Shown here: piece by piece, positions 27,301-39,566 of the stretch
Position numbering within the stretch: the first letter of the stretch is position 1
How the letters are laid out: each line of letters starts with the position of its first letter
Source of the DNA: Cucumis sativus
Taxonomy: Eukaryota; Streptophyta; Magnoliopsida; Cucurbitales; Cucurbitaceae
NCBI RefSeq assembly: GCF_000004075.3
Contig: NC_026657.2
Coordinates: forward strand, 32,598,732-32,662,731
Length of the DNA: 64,000 nt
Reading direction: 5' to 3'
Made by a program: the position numbers and the translations under genes
The notes under the pieces: model-generated
The model's input: only the letters and a program-made list of their open reading frames with translations
What the model was told of the DNA's origin: nothing
Databases searched by the model: none

Positions 27301-30300
27301 CTTCACGTCCTCAATTTGTGGTACTTTACAATTTCTCTTATACATCCTATGTTGCAAAATTGTAAGCCACATCGGGTAACCTCTTCGAATATTTTAGGGT
27401 GTCTGTCTTTATTACCATGTTAGCTAGGTTGGATGGAAATGTTACCACTCTTTTTGTGCTCCTTTTGTTTTTTGGCATAGATTGAGAGTCCTGTTTATTA
27501 TCAAAACAAAATGTCCATCTCTCTCGAGTACATATGCTGCATATAGATCAGCAGTTGAACGATTTAAAAAACCTCATGTCTGTCTACATTACAACTTGAT
27601 AAAAAATGTAAGGATTAACATGTGTTGTTAATTTGAATTACAGGGCAAGTATGTAACTAGTAGAAACTTAAGGGATCGGCTCTACCGGGAGCTTGAGCGT
27701 AATTTAGCAATGAAAGTTGAAGATGGTGAAACAGCAGACATGTTCATTGTTAGTGGTCGGGGTACTTTGCATATCACAATACTTATAGAGAACATGTAAG
27801 AAGTTCTTATTAAGGATGGTCATCCACCATTCCCAGTATACATCCTCTAATGAGTCAATGACTAATGAGTTTATTCACTTTAGGCGGAGGGAAGGATATG
27901 AATTTATGGTGGGACCTCCTAGAGTTATCACCAAAAAGGTGAATGACAAATTGGTGGAACCATATGAGGTGAGTTTCTGATTGTTATATGATGCAATTCA
28001 CTGTTAATTTCTTAAGTTATAAGTCTTATAGATTTTATAGGCTGTAAAATTAGTTGTAAATAGAATACTCTATTTTAAGAACAGTTTTCAAGTTTTTTAG
28101 AATACAGACTTATTTTTCCTAATGAGAAATCTAAGATTAGGATTTCGAAATACTAAGGACTTTTAATACTAGGATTATTATTAATCTATATCGAATCCAA
28201 AAACTGAAATCTAGCAATATCATAATAATATACACTAAAAACTTATCTTTGGCTTTTTGTTGTAATCCTGCGTTGTACACATTTGACTAGAAGATAGGAA
28301 AAAAATAAATGTCGATTATGAAGTTCGTTAAGAGTGAATCTAAAAGTTAAATTGTTGAAGCATTTACTTTTATTTTAATACAATTTCCATATGAAGCTCT
28401 GTTTGCATGTAGTCTGCTTACATGCAAGTAATTCGAATTTTGAAAAGTATAGCTAGTCTAACATTTGAATGACTTATTCAGTGGCATTCGTAATCATAAT
28501 AAGTTAAAATTTCCCTACAGATTGCCACTGTGGAGGTACCAGAAGAACACATGGGAGCAGTCGTAGAACTGTTGGGCAAGAGGCGTGGACAAATGTTTGA
28601 TATGCAGGGAGTTGGGTATGTAGACCTCTCTTTGCTTTCCTATTCCCCAACCAAAAAAATTGTCATGCTGGATGTCAATGATTAATATTTTCAACAATAT
28701 ATTTCATAGGTGTTGATGATCAGAGAACTAGTGGCTTGACTAATGTAATCCTAAGTTTGAGCACATAATTTGCCTGTAGTGTCCTGAGCTTAGTTTAATG
28801 TTCAAAAGTAGGCAGCATCAAGTTATTTAAACAAGTCATCTCCTTTCTAAAACTCTTTCTAGGATATGCTTAATATCTCAAATTTAGTAAGGACGATGGC
28901 ATGGTGTTGCTGTTGCAGCGACTTACTAATCCACGTGCATATTTACATTCTCGTGTATTGACTATCTATATACAATGCTAAAGGGTATTTTATTGAAATT
29001 CTTTATATTATTCATGAATCAAGTACATTTTCTAAGGGCAGTCTTCTATTTATAATGACGAAGGGTCAGTGGATTTTCCTTTTATCACTAAGATGAATTC
29101 TTCAAATTTTTATCAATTTCTATCTCCAGGTCAGAAGGCACAACTTTTTTGAGATATAAGATTCCAACTAGGGGTCTTCTTGGATTGAGAAATGCAATTT
29201 TAACAGCTTCACGTGGTACAGCAATCCTCAACACAATATTTGATTGCTACGGACCCTGGGCTGGTGATATTCACACTCGTGATCAGGGTTCACTGGTAAT
29301 CTAATTATCCCATTGCTTGAATTTTGATGGGGGACTTTAATTATTGCTTGAAATATTTGGGGAGTACTTGTATTATTGTTTCTTCTCATGTTCTGTATTC
29401 GTTCTGTATTCGTTCTGTGTGATTTGGGCAGTAGAATGATGAAAAATTTTCTTTCAACCTCTCTTGTGCTTTCTAGGCCTTCCTTGAACTCAAATCATTT
29501 TAGTGAAAAATGTTGTTTCTCTTTCTGTTTACGGAGAAAACTGGTTTAAGTGTTATGCTTGCACTCAAATCTTTTTAGTGGAATTATTATCTGGGCTTAC
29601 CCCTTTAATACCCGTATAATGAGGGCCATGTTTTTCGTTTTTTTCTTTAAAAAAATTATTGCTGTAACTGTAAGAGATCTCGTGAACTAAGGCATGTGGC
29701 TCTGTGTTTTTTAGGCATTAGGGAAGTTGTCTCTTTAGTCTTTAAATATAGTTTGAGTTCTATTTTTTTTCTCTGAACTTGATTCATTAATTTCCTTATT
29801 TTGTTTCGCTTTTGAATGTTTTGTTTTATTTCCTACAATTTGTGCAGAAAAGTGTTCTTGTCACCATTGTTTTTTCTTTAATCATTTAACTAGAACATTA
29901 CACATTTGAAAACTTGATACTTAATTTACTACATATGGTTCAAAATCTAAACATCTATTGGTTAGCAAATGAATAAAAGATTCGTTTGCAAATAAATAAA
30001 ATAAAATACATATTTTTATAAAATCTCTGTTAAATAATTTTGGCAACAAATTTTATCACCAATATACAACCAACACAAAAATTTAGAGACAACAATACAA
30101 TTTAAACCTTTGAATATAACTTGTTTCTGACTCTTTCAATTGGAATACTATCACTCAATCATATTTTTGTCTTTTGAAAATGCACGTATTATTCTACTGA
30201 CTCGTCGAAAAAATCTAATTTAATGCCTCATGAAGCTGCTACAAATGATTTTTCAGGTTGCTTTTGAGGAAGGCACAACTTCTTCTTATGCCCTTGCTAG

Positions 30301-31308
30301 TTCACAGGAGAGAGGGCAAATGTTTGTCAGTCCTGGCGTAGATGTTTACAAGAGTCAAATTGTTGGAATTCATCAACGCCCTGGGGACTTAGCCCTTAAC
30401 GTGTGCAAGAAAAAAGCTGCAACAAATGTACGCTCCAACAAAGAACAAACAGGTAAGGACAACTCGGTCACCTTAAATTTTCTTTTCTCTCAGTGTTCTG
30501 CTTTGAGTTTTACTTCTTCTTTAGTTTCTTCGGTCCCTTAGAATGCTCCTCAACTGCCACTATTACAAACTCTTCTGTTAGGGTACTATTTATCAAATGT
30601 TTTTGGTCAATTAGAAACATAAGTTTGATTACGTAATCAAGAATAATTCTTAAAGTTCTGAAAACTGGTTAAAAAGCACTTTATAATGCTTGTAGAAGAA
30701 GAAATGCTTCATTAGTATTCTTAAAGTGTTTATAGAGAACAAATAGGTTAAAATATTATCTTGCTCCCTGTACTTTTTGAGATGTATTCAATTTTAGTTC
30801 TTATACTTTCAAATATCCAAATATAGTTTATGATCTTCCTATACATCTTAAAGTCAGTCTTCAATGTTAGTTTAAAGTTAATTTTTACTGAACCTCGTAA
30901 AACAATAACAGTAATTTTCATTTAAGAAAAGAAACCAATTAAATATGTTTTCAAAATTTACGAAGGAGAGACTAATGGAGACTAATTTGTTTATGGAAAA
31001 GTTAGCTATTGTAGGAGACTAAATCGGGACATTTGAGACCACGAAACTAAAAATAGAACAAGTCCCAACGTGCATGATACTTTAACTTATGAAATAGTAC
31101 TAGAAGACATCGTTCTGCATTCATTTTAGAAACTAAAAGATGAACCTTACACTCCATAAATTTGCCTTTTGCAGTGGTTTTGGATACCCCATTGGATTAT
31201 AGTTTAGATGACTGCATCGAGTACATCCAAGAAGATGAACTGGTTGAAGTCACTCCCTCCAGCATCCGAATGTGCAAAAATGCAAAAATGGCAAAGAAAG
31301 CAAGGTAG
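21352..31308 (+). CDS. SVR3: Chloroplast TypA/BipA-type translational GTPase
   Basis: This ribosome-binding GTPase is related to EF-G; the plant plastid form (SVR3) supports chloroplast rRNA processing, translation and chilling tolerance. Fourteen exons join in frame: 21352-21583, 22001-22107, 22765-22968, 23852-24028, 24425-24577, 25190-25279, 25830-25964, 26056-26172, 27644-27795, 27884-27968, 28521-28615, 29130-29295, 30257-30452 and 31175-31308, giving 680 residues, like Arabidopsis SVR3 (about 675). Residues 1 to about 66 are Ser-rich and lack acids after the first few, as in a transit peptide. GTPase motifs are AHVDHGKTT (95-103), RGITI (134-138), DTPGH (155-159) and NKID (211-214). The C-terminal half carries the BipA-specific [15 protein letters not shown] and [16 protein letters not shown]. 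The 1.47-kb intron 26173-27643 holds a degraded LINE-like segment, and a (TC)9 run starts 5 bases into intron 1. Confidence 0.96.
21589..21606. repeat. (TC)9 microsatellite in TypA intron 1
   Basis: A perfect 18-base TC run begins five bases after the intron 1 GT at 21584-21585. It is likely length-polymorphic. Confidence 0.9.
22256..22437. repeat. Local duplications in TypA intron 2
   Basis: A 25-base unit starting ttcaataagtttgtgaatat occurs twice in tandem (22361-22385 and 22386-22410) with a partial third copy. A separate 22-base sequence beginning taactgtgttgtacatgctg occurs at 22256-22277 and again at 22416-22437, directly after the tandem repeat. Confidence 0.85.
26780..27250 (-). mobile_element. 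Degraded LINE-like reverse transcriptase fragment in TypA intron 8
   Basis: On the minus strand, bases from about 27005 to 26870 read [20 protein letters not shown] followed by AMPTEVSN, a stop, then LRRFKRTF. This resembles the block after the catalytic region of plant non-LTR retrotransposon reverse transcriptases (family pattern about SKGGR-x-TLIQA-x-L-x-x-(I/L)-P-(S/T)-YYLSLF-x-(I/L)-P). Stops and frame changes show it is dead. The assignment rests on pattern memory alone. Confidence 0.4.
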
Positions 31309-33585
31309 ATATCCAATGCTGCAAAACTTCAACGTGCAGAAGACACGGTACGTCACCACCAAAGCCATATTTCTTTGAATTCGTAAGCTTTAGTAGAGCT
31401 TCTTAGTCAATACTAAATTGTTTTAAGCATTATCAAAGCTTCCACCTACAATAGTTCGTAGTATTTGTACATAAGAGAGGACAAGACACCAAAGTAGTAT
31501 ACCATCCAGCGATTGATTGGTAGAAACTAGAAAGTGAACCAGCCTTCTTTTTCCCCTTAATAATGAATATAATTTAAGTTTTGTTTTATCGTTATTATAA
31601 TTAATTTGGGCCAGGCTGTTACTTGGAGGTTTCCTTAGCTCCAATCATATCAAATCAGTCTATGGTTTCTTTTGATATAATGCCTTGTTCATTTGCACGC
31701 AATGTTTTGTTTTGTTTGTTTTTGCATACTTTACAACATGAATATTAAGTTAATTTGATAAATGATTGTTGATTATTAATGTAGTTCTTATGGTCTGTGG
31801 TTAGTTTTAGTTTAGTTCTATAGTTTCTGAAAATTTGAATTTGGTTTTGCCAATTTCCTTACATCTTACAAAATCTTCATTGTGTGATCTAAGGTTTATA
31901 GTTTTCTTTCTTTTTTAAATCTTAACATGTCTGTCAGGGTTTTGTCAAAAGTAATAATAATATAAACAAACAAACAAACTAGTTATACTTCATAAAAAAA
32001 ATCACTAAAAGACAATTTTATTACACTTAAATTTTCTATTACGAGTAGATGTTTTGTCCATTTTGCTTTTACGTCTTTATTAACTACATAACTTATTCAA
32101 AGTATTTTCTTTGAATGAGGTAGAAAAAAGGATTGAGTTTATTCATGAGGTACATTTCACATTTTTAAAAGTTTAATTATCTTGTTAACTTATTAAACCA
32201 TCGAAGTTAACTAATTGAGAAACTAAATTGGACTTTTAACTTTTTTTTATCAGTTTAGTACTTGTGTGGACTGTATTTTTTTTCTCCAAAAAATAAATAT
32301 TTCAAGTGAGCTACATTTATGCATTTTCAAATACAAATATTGAAAGACATTGATAGAAGTCTATACAAAGTATTTGTTATGTTTTGTGAATTTTTCACAA
32401 ATCTGTTATTTTTAATAGTTTCTCTTCTCAATTTACGTAGACTGAGTGTGTAGTCATGTATTGTTAGATTGCAAAGTAGTACCTAATGCGTTAGAAACTT
32501 TAAAGTAGTAGGATAGTCAAGATTTTTTGAAAAACATATATATTCAATAAACACCACTAAATATTTGAACAAACATTTAATTTAAAGGAAAAATATTATT
32601 TTCAAGAATTTAACTCAAAGGAAAAATACTTTTTAATGCAAAATTATCATATTTTGTTAAGTTTAATATGTCTAGTTAAATTATAAAATTCGTACTTATC
32701 ATCTAGAGACATAGGTTCAATTTAGTTCTACAATTTTAATATTTTCAATTTCGTTCCCTCTAATTAACTAATATATGTATGTATGTATATCCAAGACATT
32801 TTTTTATTTCATTAATCGTATTAGTCTAACTGTAATAAGAAACTAGGATTAAGTAAGAAGAATAAAATAGGTAGGTCTTGCGAGGTTTAATAAAAAAAAA
32901 AAAACTTGGATGCAATCATTTATTGTATCGTCTCCTTTATGTTAATTAAAAGTTGTCATATGGTAGTTTATATTTTTACGTTGGTAGAAAAATAGAGAAC
33001 ACGGAGATAGGTGCAACCTTGATTTTGATTAGAGACATACTTAAGCTCTAATCAAAATAGTTAAATTTGATTTTGATGAAAGCAGTAACACCTAATGTGT
33101 GCGTCTAACTTCTAAGTATTGGTCTGATCCAAATCTAATGACTCAAATATGAATTACAAATGAAACTAAAGGATGAAGGAAAGAAAATTGTAATATCCAA
33201 CCATATATCTTTTACTATACAAAAAGATCACTAAGGACATGAATTATTCCTTATAAGTTCTCATAAAAACACACTTACAACTTACAACCAAAACCAACCC
33301 AAGAAAGAAAATCTTAAAATAACATTCACTCAAAGTACTCAATGTCCATTTCTTACTTACAACTTCCTCACACTAAATCCAACTTTAATCTAAGATATTT
33401 GATATTTGGGAGAGATAATGCATTAATAATATATCATTCCTTTGTTTCAAGAAGAAAAAAATCTAACTCTTTTTTAGATGGGTTTTGTCCATCTCCTTAA
33501 TTAATTACAAATTCATTGGGATTTCATGATGATGAGTATGACAAAAGTGACTTTAACGGTTTTAGAATAGCTTTCGAATATGTTT
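31309..33585. other. Convergent spacer between TypA and remorin
   Basis: Both flanking genes end into this region, so it holds two 3' UTRs and AT-rich DNA between them. Nothing else is recognisable. A gatagaagtctat stretch near 32351 looks like a remnant of the hairpin repeat family. Confidence 0.5.
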
Positions 33586-35686
33586 TTAGAAGAACGAGCG
33601 CTTAGCGGGTGGCCTTCCAACAGCTCTCATCAAGTTTGAAATTTCAATGACTTTGGCCACTTTTGTTCCTCTCTTTGCCTCTGCTGATGCTCTTCTTTCC
33701 TCTGCTTTTCTATGTGCTTTTGCTACTTCATTCTCCATCTTTTCTAATGCTTTTGCTCTCTTCTCTTCCAACTTCCTCTGCCATATATATTCAAAATATT
33801 CTTAGTGCTTCATCCAATATTCACATACACACATATATAATGTGCTGCCTTTTCACCCACCATATAATAGAATGATGAAGATAATAATGTTTTTATACTA
33901 AATTATAAATTTAGTTTCTATATAGTATGAAAGAAATTTGAATTTAGTATCTGTAATTTTAGAAGTTACAACTTAATCCTTATAAATAGTTTCCATTTAT
34001 GAAAGGTTTTATCAAACCACAAACATACTTTCATTTTTACTCTCAATTTTTAGTTGTCCTAAACCCTAACGACTTAGTTCGTGGACTTTAGTTTATAAAA
34101 ATAGACTAATGAGTAGCAATTTTTCTTCGAATTTTGTCATTGAACAAATGTATAACATTAATATTTAATTTTTGTATTTAATTTAAGGAGGATTTTTTAA
34201 TAGTAAAATATTAAAATTATTTATAAAATATAACAAAATTCATTAAACCCATTTATTATTATTTATTATTTTTGTTTTATTTGTTTATATAGCAATTACA
34301 AACCTTTATTTGTTTTATTTTTTATTTTTGAAAGCAAACATTTATTTCAATTAATATATATATTCTTTGAGGTTGTGACATTAATATTTTAAGCTTCACA
34401 AACATTTATTTCTAACAAAAGAAATTTTGGGTGCATCCATTTTATATGCTTCCAATCTCTCCGCCCACATAATGAAATTTTCTTTTTTCTAAAATTTAGT
34501 AATTTTATTTTTGTGTGTTGGGGCATTGAGATATCTAATAATTGCTCTGTTTTTTATTCTAAAAAAACTTTTAATGGGCATTTCCTTTGGTTGTTTGTTT
34601 GTTTATTGAGGAAGAAAACAAACCATATTTGAAGGTTCATCATCAGTTAAATTTCTATTGAATCAAACAAAGAAAGGAAGTTAAATTTTGAAGTGTTAAC
34701 AAATTAGAATGAAATAAATAGAAATTTTTTGTTCAAAACTGTTCAAGATTCAAAAAGCTTTCACATGTTTAGTCCAAAACTAAGCATTATGAATTTAATC
34801 TTTTTTGTTTTTTTTTTGGTTAACCAAACTGACAAGTAACTTTGACAAACAGTGTTCCAAGTGATGATCATAATTACGTAAATGAAGAAAAAAAGTAGTA
34901 TATGGAAATCTAGAATAGAGGAAATTCATCAATCAATCAATGAATCAACTAAATATGATGCAATAACCTACCTAGGTAGGCATTTCATCAAACAGATTGC
35001 ATGCAAAAATTTGAAATTGGCATTATTTTCAAGTATTGATCACGTACCTCAATCTTCTTCATCCATGAAGATGCCTTCTGAACCTGCTCCCTTTCCCATC
35101 CACTAATCACAGCATCTTCTCTCTTGTACCGATTGTTAATCTTCGCAATCTTCGCGTTTTGCCATGCGCTAATCTTCGTTTCCACTTCCTCTTTCTTCAC
35201 CATATGTAACGAAATCTCTCTAGTCGCCGCCGCACCGCCGTCGCGATTCTCCGTTCTCGAGATCGCCGACGATGTTGTTAGATCATCGAACGGATGACCA
35301 TCCGGTACAATCGCTAACGGGTTCGTTTCCACCTCTGGCGTAGTATCCTCTTCCTCTCCAATTCGGCTCAAGTTATTCGGAGCTTCGTTAATCGATCGAT
35401 CATGACGATAACCGTCGCCGATCTCCGCACCAGCAATAACCAGAGCATTGAACTCTCGACTCATGGAGGTGAAATTCTCGCTTGAGCTACTAGCTTCGCT
35501 GACAATTGAAGTCGATCTTTGACTCGTGGTTTCCCAATTAGCCTCCCCGCGGCGGTTCCGATTGGCGTTCACCGGCGGTGGCTGTGGAGAGGTCAGAGCG
35601 TGGATATCACGGATTTGAACGTCTTCGTTATCTTCTCCGGCATGGGCGGCGGTGGAAGTTGATGGTGGTGGCTGATCGTTGAACAT
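33586..35686 (-). CDS. Remorin family protein, probably group 4
   Basis: Remorins are plant-specific proteins on the inner face of the plasma membrane that organise nanodomains and plasmodesmata-related signalling. Two exons, 35686-35048 and 33777-33586, give 276 residues; the intron is 1.27 kb. The N-terminal half is disordered and Ser/Pro/Glu-rich, with DVQIRDIHALTSP near residues 21-33. From about residue 165 the conserved remorin C-terminal coiled-coil region begins: TKISAWQNAKIAKINNRYKR, then GWEREQVQKASSWMKK, and after the junction LEEKRAKALEKMENEVA and KRGTKVAKV. The end, LMRAVGRPPAKRSFF, matches the C-terminal anchor region of group 4 remorins as I remember them. The ATG at 35686 was chosen because it opens the low-complexity N-terminus typical of the family; a longer open stretch upstream lacks resemblance and runs into leader sequence. 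The family is certain; the group is less so. Confidence 0.93.
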
Positions 35687-38600
35687 GACGGAATTTGAAG
35701 AAATGTAAAGAGAGTGCGTTTGAAAGAGTAATGGGAAGTTGGGAAAGAAAGAGTGAAAAAAGAGAAAAAAGAGAAAAAAGGACCTTTTTGGAAATATAGT
35801 TTTTTCAAGGGGGCTTTTGTAATTTGTGAAAATTGGAGAATTATCAGCCACAAAATGTACTACGTGGAATAATGGAACACATTTCTTTAACAAAAATTAT
35901 GTTTAATTACAAATTTAGTCTTTTTCAAAAATAAATTTTCGAATTTAATCTTTTTAACTTTAAATAGTGTTTATAATATATAATAAAGATATAATTGCAA
36001 TTTAGTCCTTATAAATATAGTATAGGTTTTTCTTACTCTATAAACTATTTATAATTCTTTTATGAAATTAGAATGATTAAATTAACTTTCTGATTTAATT
36101 TTAAAAATAGAAAAATTCTAATACTTGCACTTTTGGGTCTAATATTTAATTAGTTTTTAGGTTTCAAAATATCATCCATTCAGTCTTTTAAGATTTGAGT
36201 TTAATTTTAAATTTATAAGTTATTAATTTAGTATTTTTACCTCAAATTTTTATTAAATACTTACTATGTTAATAAATTAAAAATAATGACATAAATGACA
36301 AATATTCTATCACTTTTAAAATTAAATTAAAATTGTACCTCTTAATTGCTTTAAATTAATTAATAAATATTGAAATTAATGTTTGAAAGTGATTATTTAA
36401 TATTAAAAAATTGAGATTAGAAATGAATCAAATTAAAATAAAACTCAAATCTTAACCGTAACACTTTGATAAATTAAATTGAAACCAAAGTAAAAACTTT
36501 AAAACTAAAAATGTAACATTTTCAAACCTAACAACAAAACACAAACCAACTCCATTTTTCCTTATAAAATATTAAACATTATTTATAAATATAAATTTTG
36601 GTTCATATATCATTTTAGCGAGTCATTGTATATTAAAGTTTCTCCAATTTTAGCCTATAAATTTTATAAAATTTCAAGTTTAGTCATTAGTGCTAGTTTA
36701 ATGTGGATTGTTTTTTTTTCTAAAAGATTTTGCTATTTATTCACATTTTCATTATATATTTTAAAAAGTTATTAATTTTAATTAAATCTAAGATTTATTT
36801 AAATATAAAGACTACAATTGAAAAAACTAAAAAAAAAAAAAATAGTGACCAAAGTACTATTTCAATCCAAGTTTTGTTAGCAATGCTTGTGTCGAGGTTG
36901 ATTATTGCACTTATATTTTGTAGGAGTATTTTCGTTAGAAAAATACTAAAGAATGAAAAAAATTTGTCACATGACAATTGAAAAAAAGCATGTGAAACAG
37001 TTACATATATATTTTTTTGTTCATCAATAATTATTTGCGATAAATTTTATCAAACTATAAGAGCAATTATTTAAAAATATTTTGTTGTAAAAGTGTTATA
37101 TCTTAACAAGTTCTAAGCTCAAAATTAAATTTATACACTAATATTTAGTAAGTAATATTTTATTGTTGATAGACTAGTCTCTATTTGTAATAGACTATAT
37201 CACTAATAAATTACCATTATTAGTGATGTGGTGTGTCACTCGTAAATTTTGAGAACTAATTTTTGTTATAAATACAAAACCTATTGTATTAAGTTTACTC
37301 CTACTTTTAAATTTGATTGCTATATTATATATAGATTGCTAAAATTTTATTTTCTACTTAAGAAATATACCGAGCATAGTAAGAAAATAAGAGAAAATAT
37401 GCTTACCTTTTATTAAAAAGAAAAAACCACGAGTATATCGAAGCCTAATTGGTGGAAACAAGACATTTTAATCTAAAAATTGAGGTGATTACGCATTTGT
37501 ATCTAGATATATTTTGAACTAATTTTAAATATAGCAAAACAAATCATACAAAATATCACTGTCTATTTCTGTATTCATTGTAATGTATCATGAATAAATT
37601 GTGATATTTTGATATATTTTATAATCATTGTTCTGTCGTTTAAAATATATTTGTTTTCATGTAATCTTGAGTAGGTTGGGGTGCAAGAAGAAGATATATA
37701 ATGGATTTTATAAATTTAAAAGAGATGAATAGATATTAACTCAATCACTATGATGTGACATTTTGTCATACAAATACACAAACTTACAAACCAAAAATGC
37801 TCTCCACATAATTCATGATGTGAACTAATTTTTGAAAGTACGTCTTTTTCCTTTTCCCCTTTTCCTTTTTCATTTGGTATGTATTGTAATTAAGCTATAG
37901 ATAAAGGGTCTCCTTGAAAATTGTTTATCATGTCTCGATTTTATCGCATTTAGCTAAATATATAATTTGTTTTTAGAACTTTTGAAAAAACAAAACTTCT
38001 TTTTATCTTTACAAAATGGTAGGGTTTCTAAATTAAATCTAATTCAATTTAAAGAAGAAAAAAATGTTCAAAGAAATAGAATTTTCAAGGTTGTTGAATA
38101 TTTTCGAAAAAGAATAGGGTTATATGTTTTGAAATAAAATAAATATACATATTTAAATTGATAAATGAATATGTTTTATCCAGAAAAGTTTGAATTTTAT
38201 TATATTTATGTTATAATTAATCATAACTAAATATCAGTTTTATTCTGTATGGTGATACATAATCTAGAAAAATATAAAAATGTCGATGAAAATATTGACA
38301 CGTTGAAATTTAATATCGCGACTAATTTTTAAAAAGCTCACATTCTAACTTCTAGAAAAAACAATGCATGTGTGGTGGGAAATTGAGTGGAAGTAATCTT
38401 CAATAACAAGAAAAAAAATTTAACATAACTCAACTAATGATTTGAATTGTCCAATTTGTTGTTATTGAATTTAAATAATATACTAAATTGGCCTGAGAAA
38501 AGTTAGAATATAGTTTTTATGATTTGATCAAACTACCACGATAATTCATATGGTTTAATAAAGTTCTCATCAATAGTCACCACTATATAAAATATTTGTG

Positions 38601-39129
38601 AAAGTTCTACTCAACTAAAAGACTAAATTCTAATAAGTCACTTAATTAATTAAATTCTAACTTTTCTAAATCATTGAGTTTAAAGTTACAATTTAACATT
38701 AAAAACATATATTAAAAAAAAGACGGTTCAAAATATTAGCATAGCATGTATGACGAAAAATTTTAAATATTGCAAAATTCTGTCAGAGTGTATAAACTCA
38801 TATTTGAAAATTTGAAACATCTTCGTCCTTGAAAACATGTATGTTCCAATTAAACTGAGCTTATTATTGATATTATAATTGGACCTAGAAAAACTAACAT
38901 AAAAAAAGATAACTTGATTTAATATCTCGATAAATTTAGTATAGAAATCCAAAATTTAAGAAAATAAAAGGACCAAAGTTTAAGATGATATAACATACTT
39001 GGATTAAATCGGATTTAATTTTTCTTAATAATAATATCAAATTAAATCTCATTTTTTTAGTGTCGGCTGCGATAAAGTGGATCCCACCAATAATATTAAG
39101 GTAGTGCCAATAAACCATTGATGGCTCAC

Positions 39130-39566
39130 CACGTGTCACGTAAGACAATGAAATTTAAAAAGAAGTACGTGTCAGTTATTGATAGGACATGGGCCCAGAA
39201 AGAAGGTTCCTTCCATGCAAAGGCTGATGTTAGATTACCACTAAGCGCCACGTGTACGGTGAAGAATGGATTTAGCTCGGTAACGTGATTGACACGGCAC
39301 ACGTGGCTTGGAATTTAAAATAAAATATTGTGAATAATTGTTTTATTGTATATTTTTCTTTTGTGAGGATAAAAAAGTAAATTGGAAGACGACGAAAATA
39401 TAGTTAATTTATAGACTTGGACATTTGGCCATTACATGGAGATAATTCTTTTTTACGAATTAGAATGTGACGCGTGGTAATTTGACTGAAATGGAAGTAC
39501 GTAGCTATGAAGGTGAAACTTGACACGTGTACTTCACTAAGTGGTGAAGTGGATGGACACGTGTCC
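39130..39566. promoter_or_regulatory. Dense G-box/ACGT-element cluster
   Basis: Five perfect CACGTG hexamers lie at 39130, 39249, 39300, 39524 and 39558. Further ACGT cores are at about 39138, 39167, 39283 and 39499 (the last as TACGTA), with a CGCGTG at 39471. The motif at 39555-39566 is a 12-base perfect palindrome (GGACACGTGTCC). A GGGCCCA site is near 39191. Such arrays are typical of ABA- or light-responsive promoters bound by bZIP and bHLH factors. No gene starts nearby: the closest start is the remorin, about 3.4 kb to the left and reading away, so this could be a distal element or the promoter of an unrecognised transcript. Confidence 0.55.

Noticed and set aside
35687-35893. N-terminal extension of the remorin frame upstream of 35686
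   Set aside because: The upstream stretch is phenylalanine-rich translation of a pyrimidine-rich leader (FFLFFLFFHSFF) and is unlike any remorin N-terminus; the ATG at 35686 is better placed.
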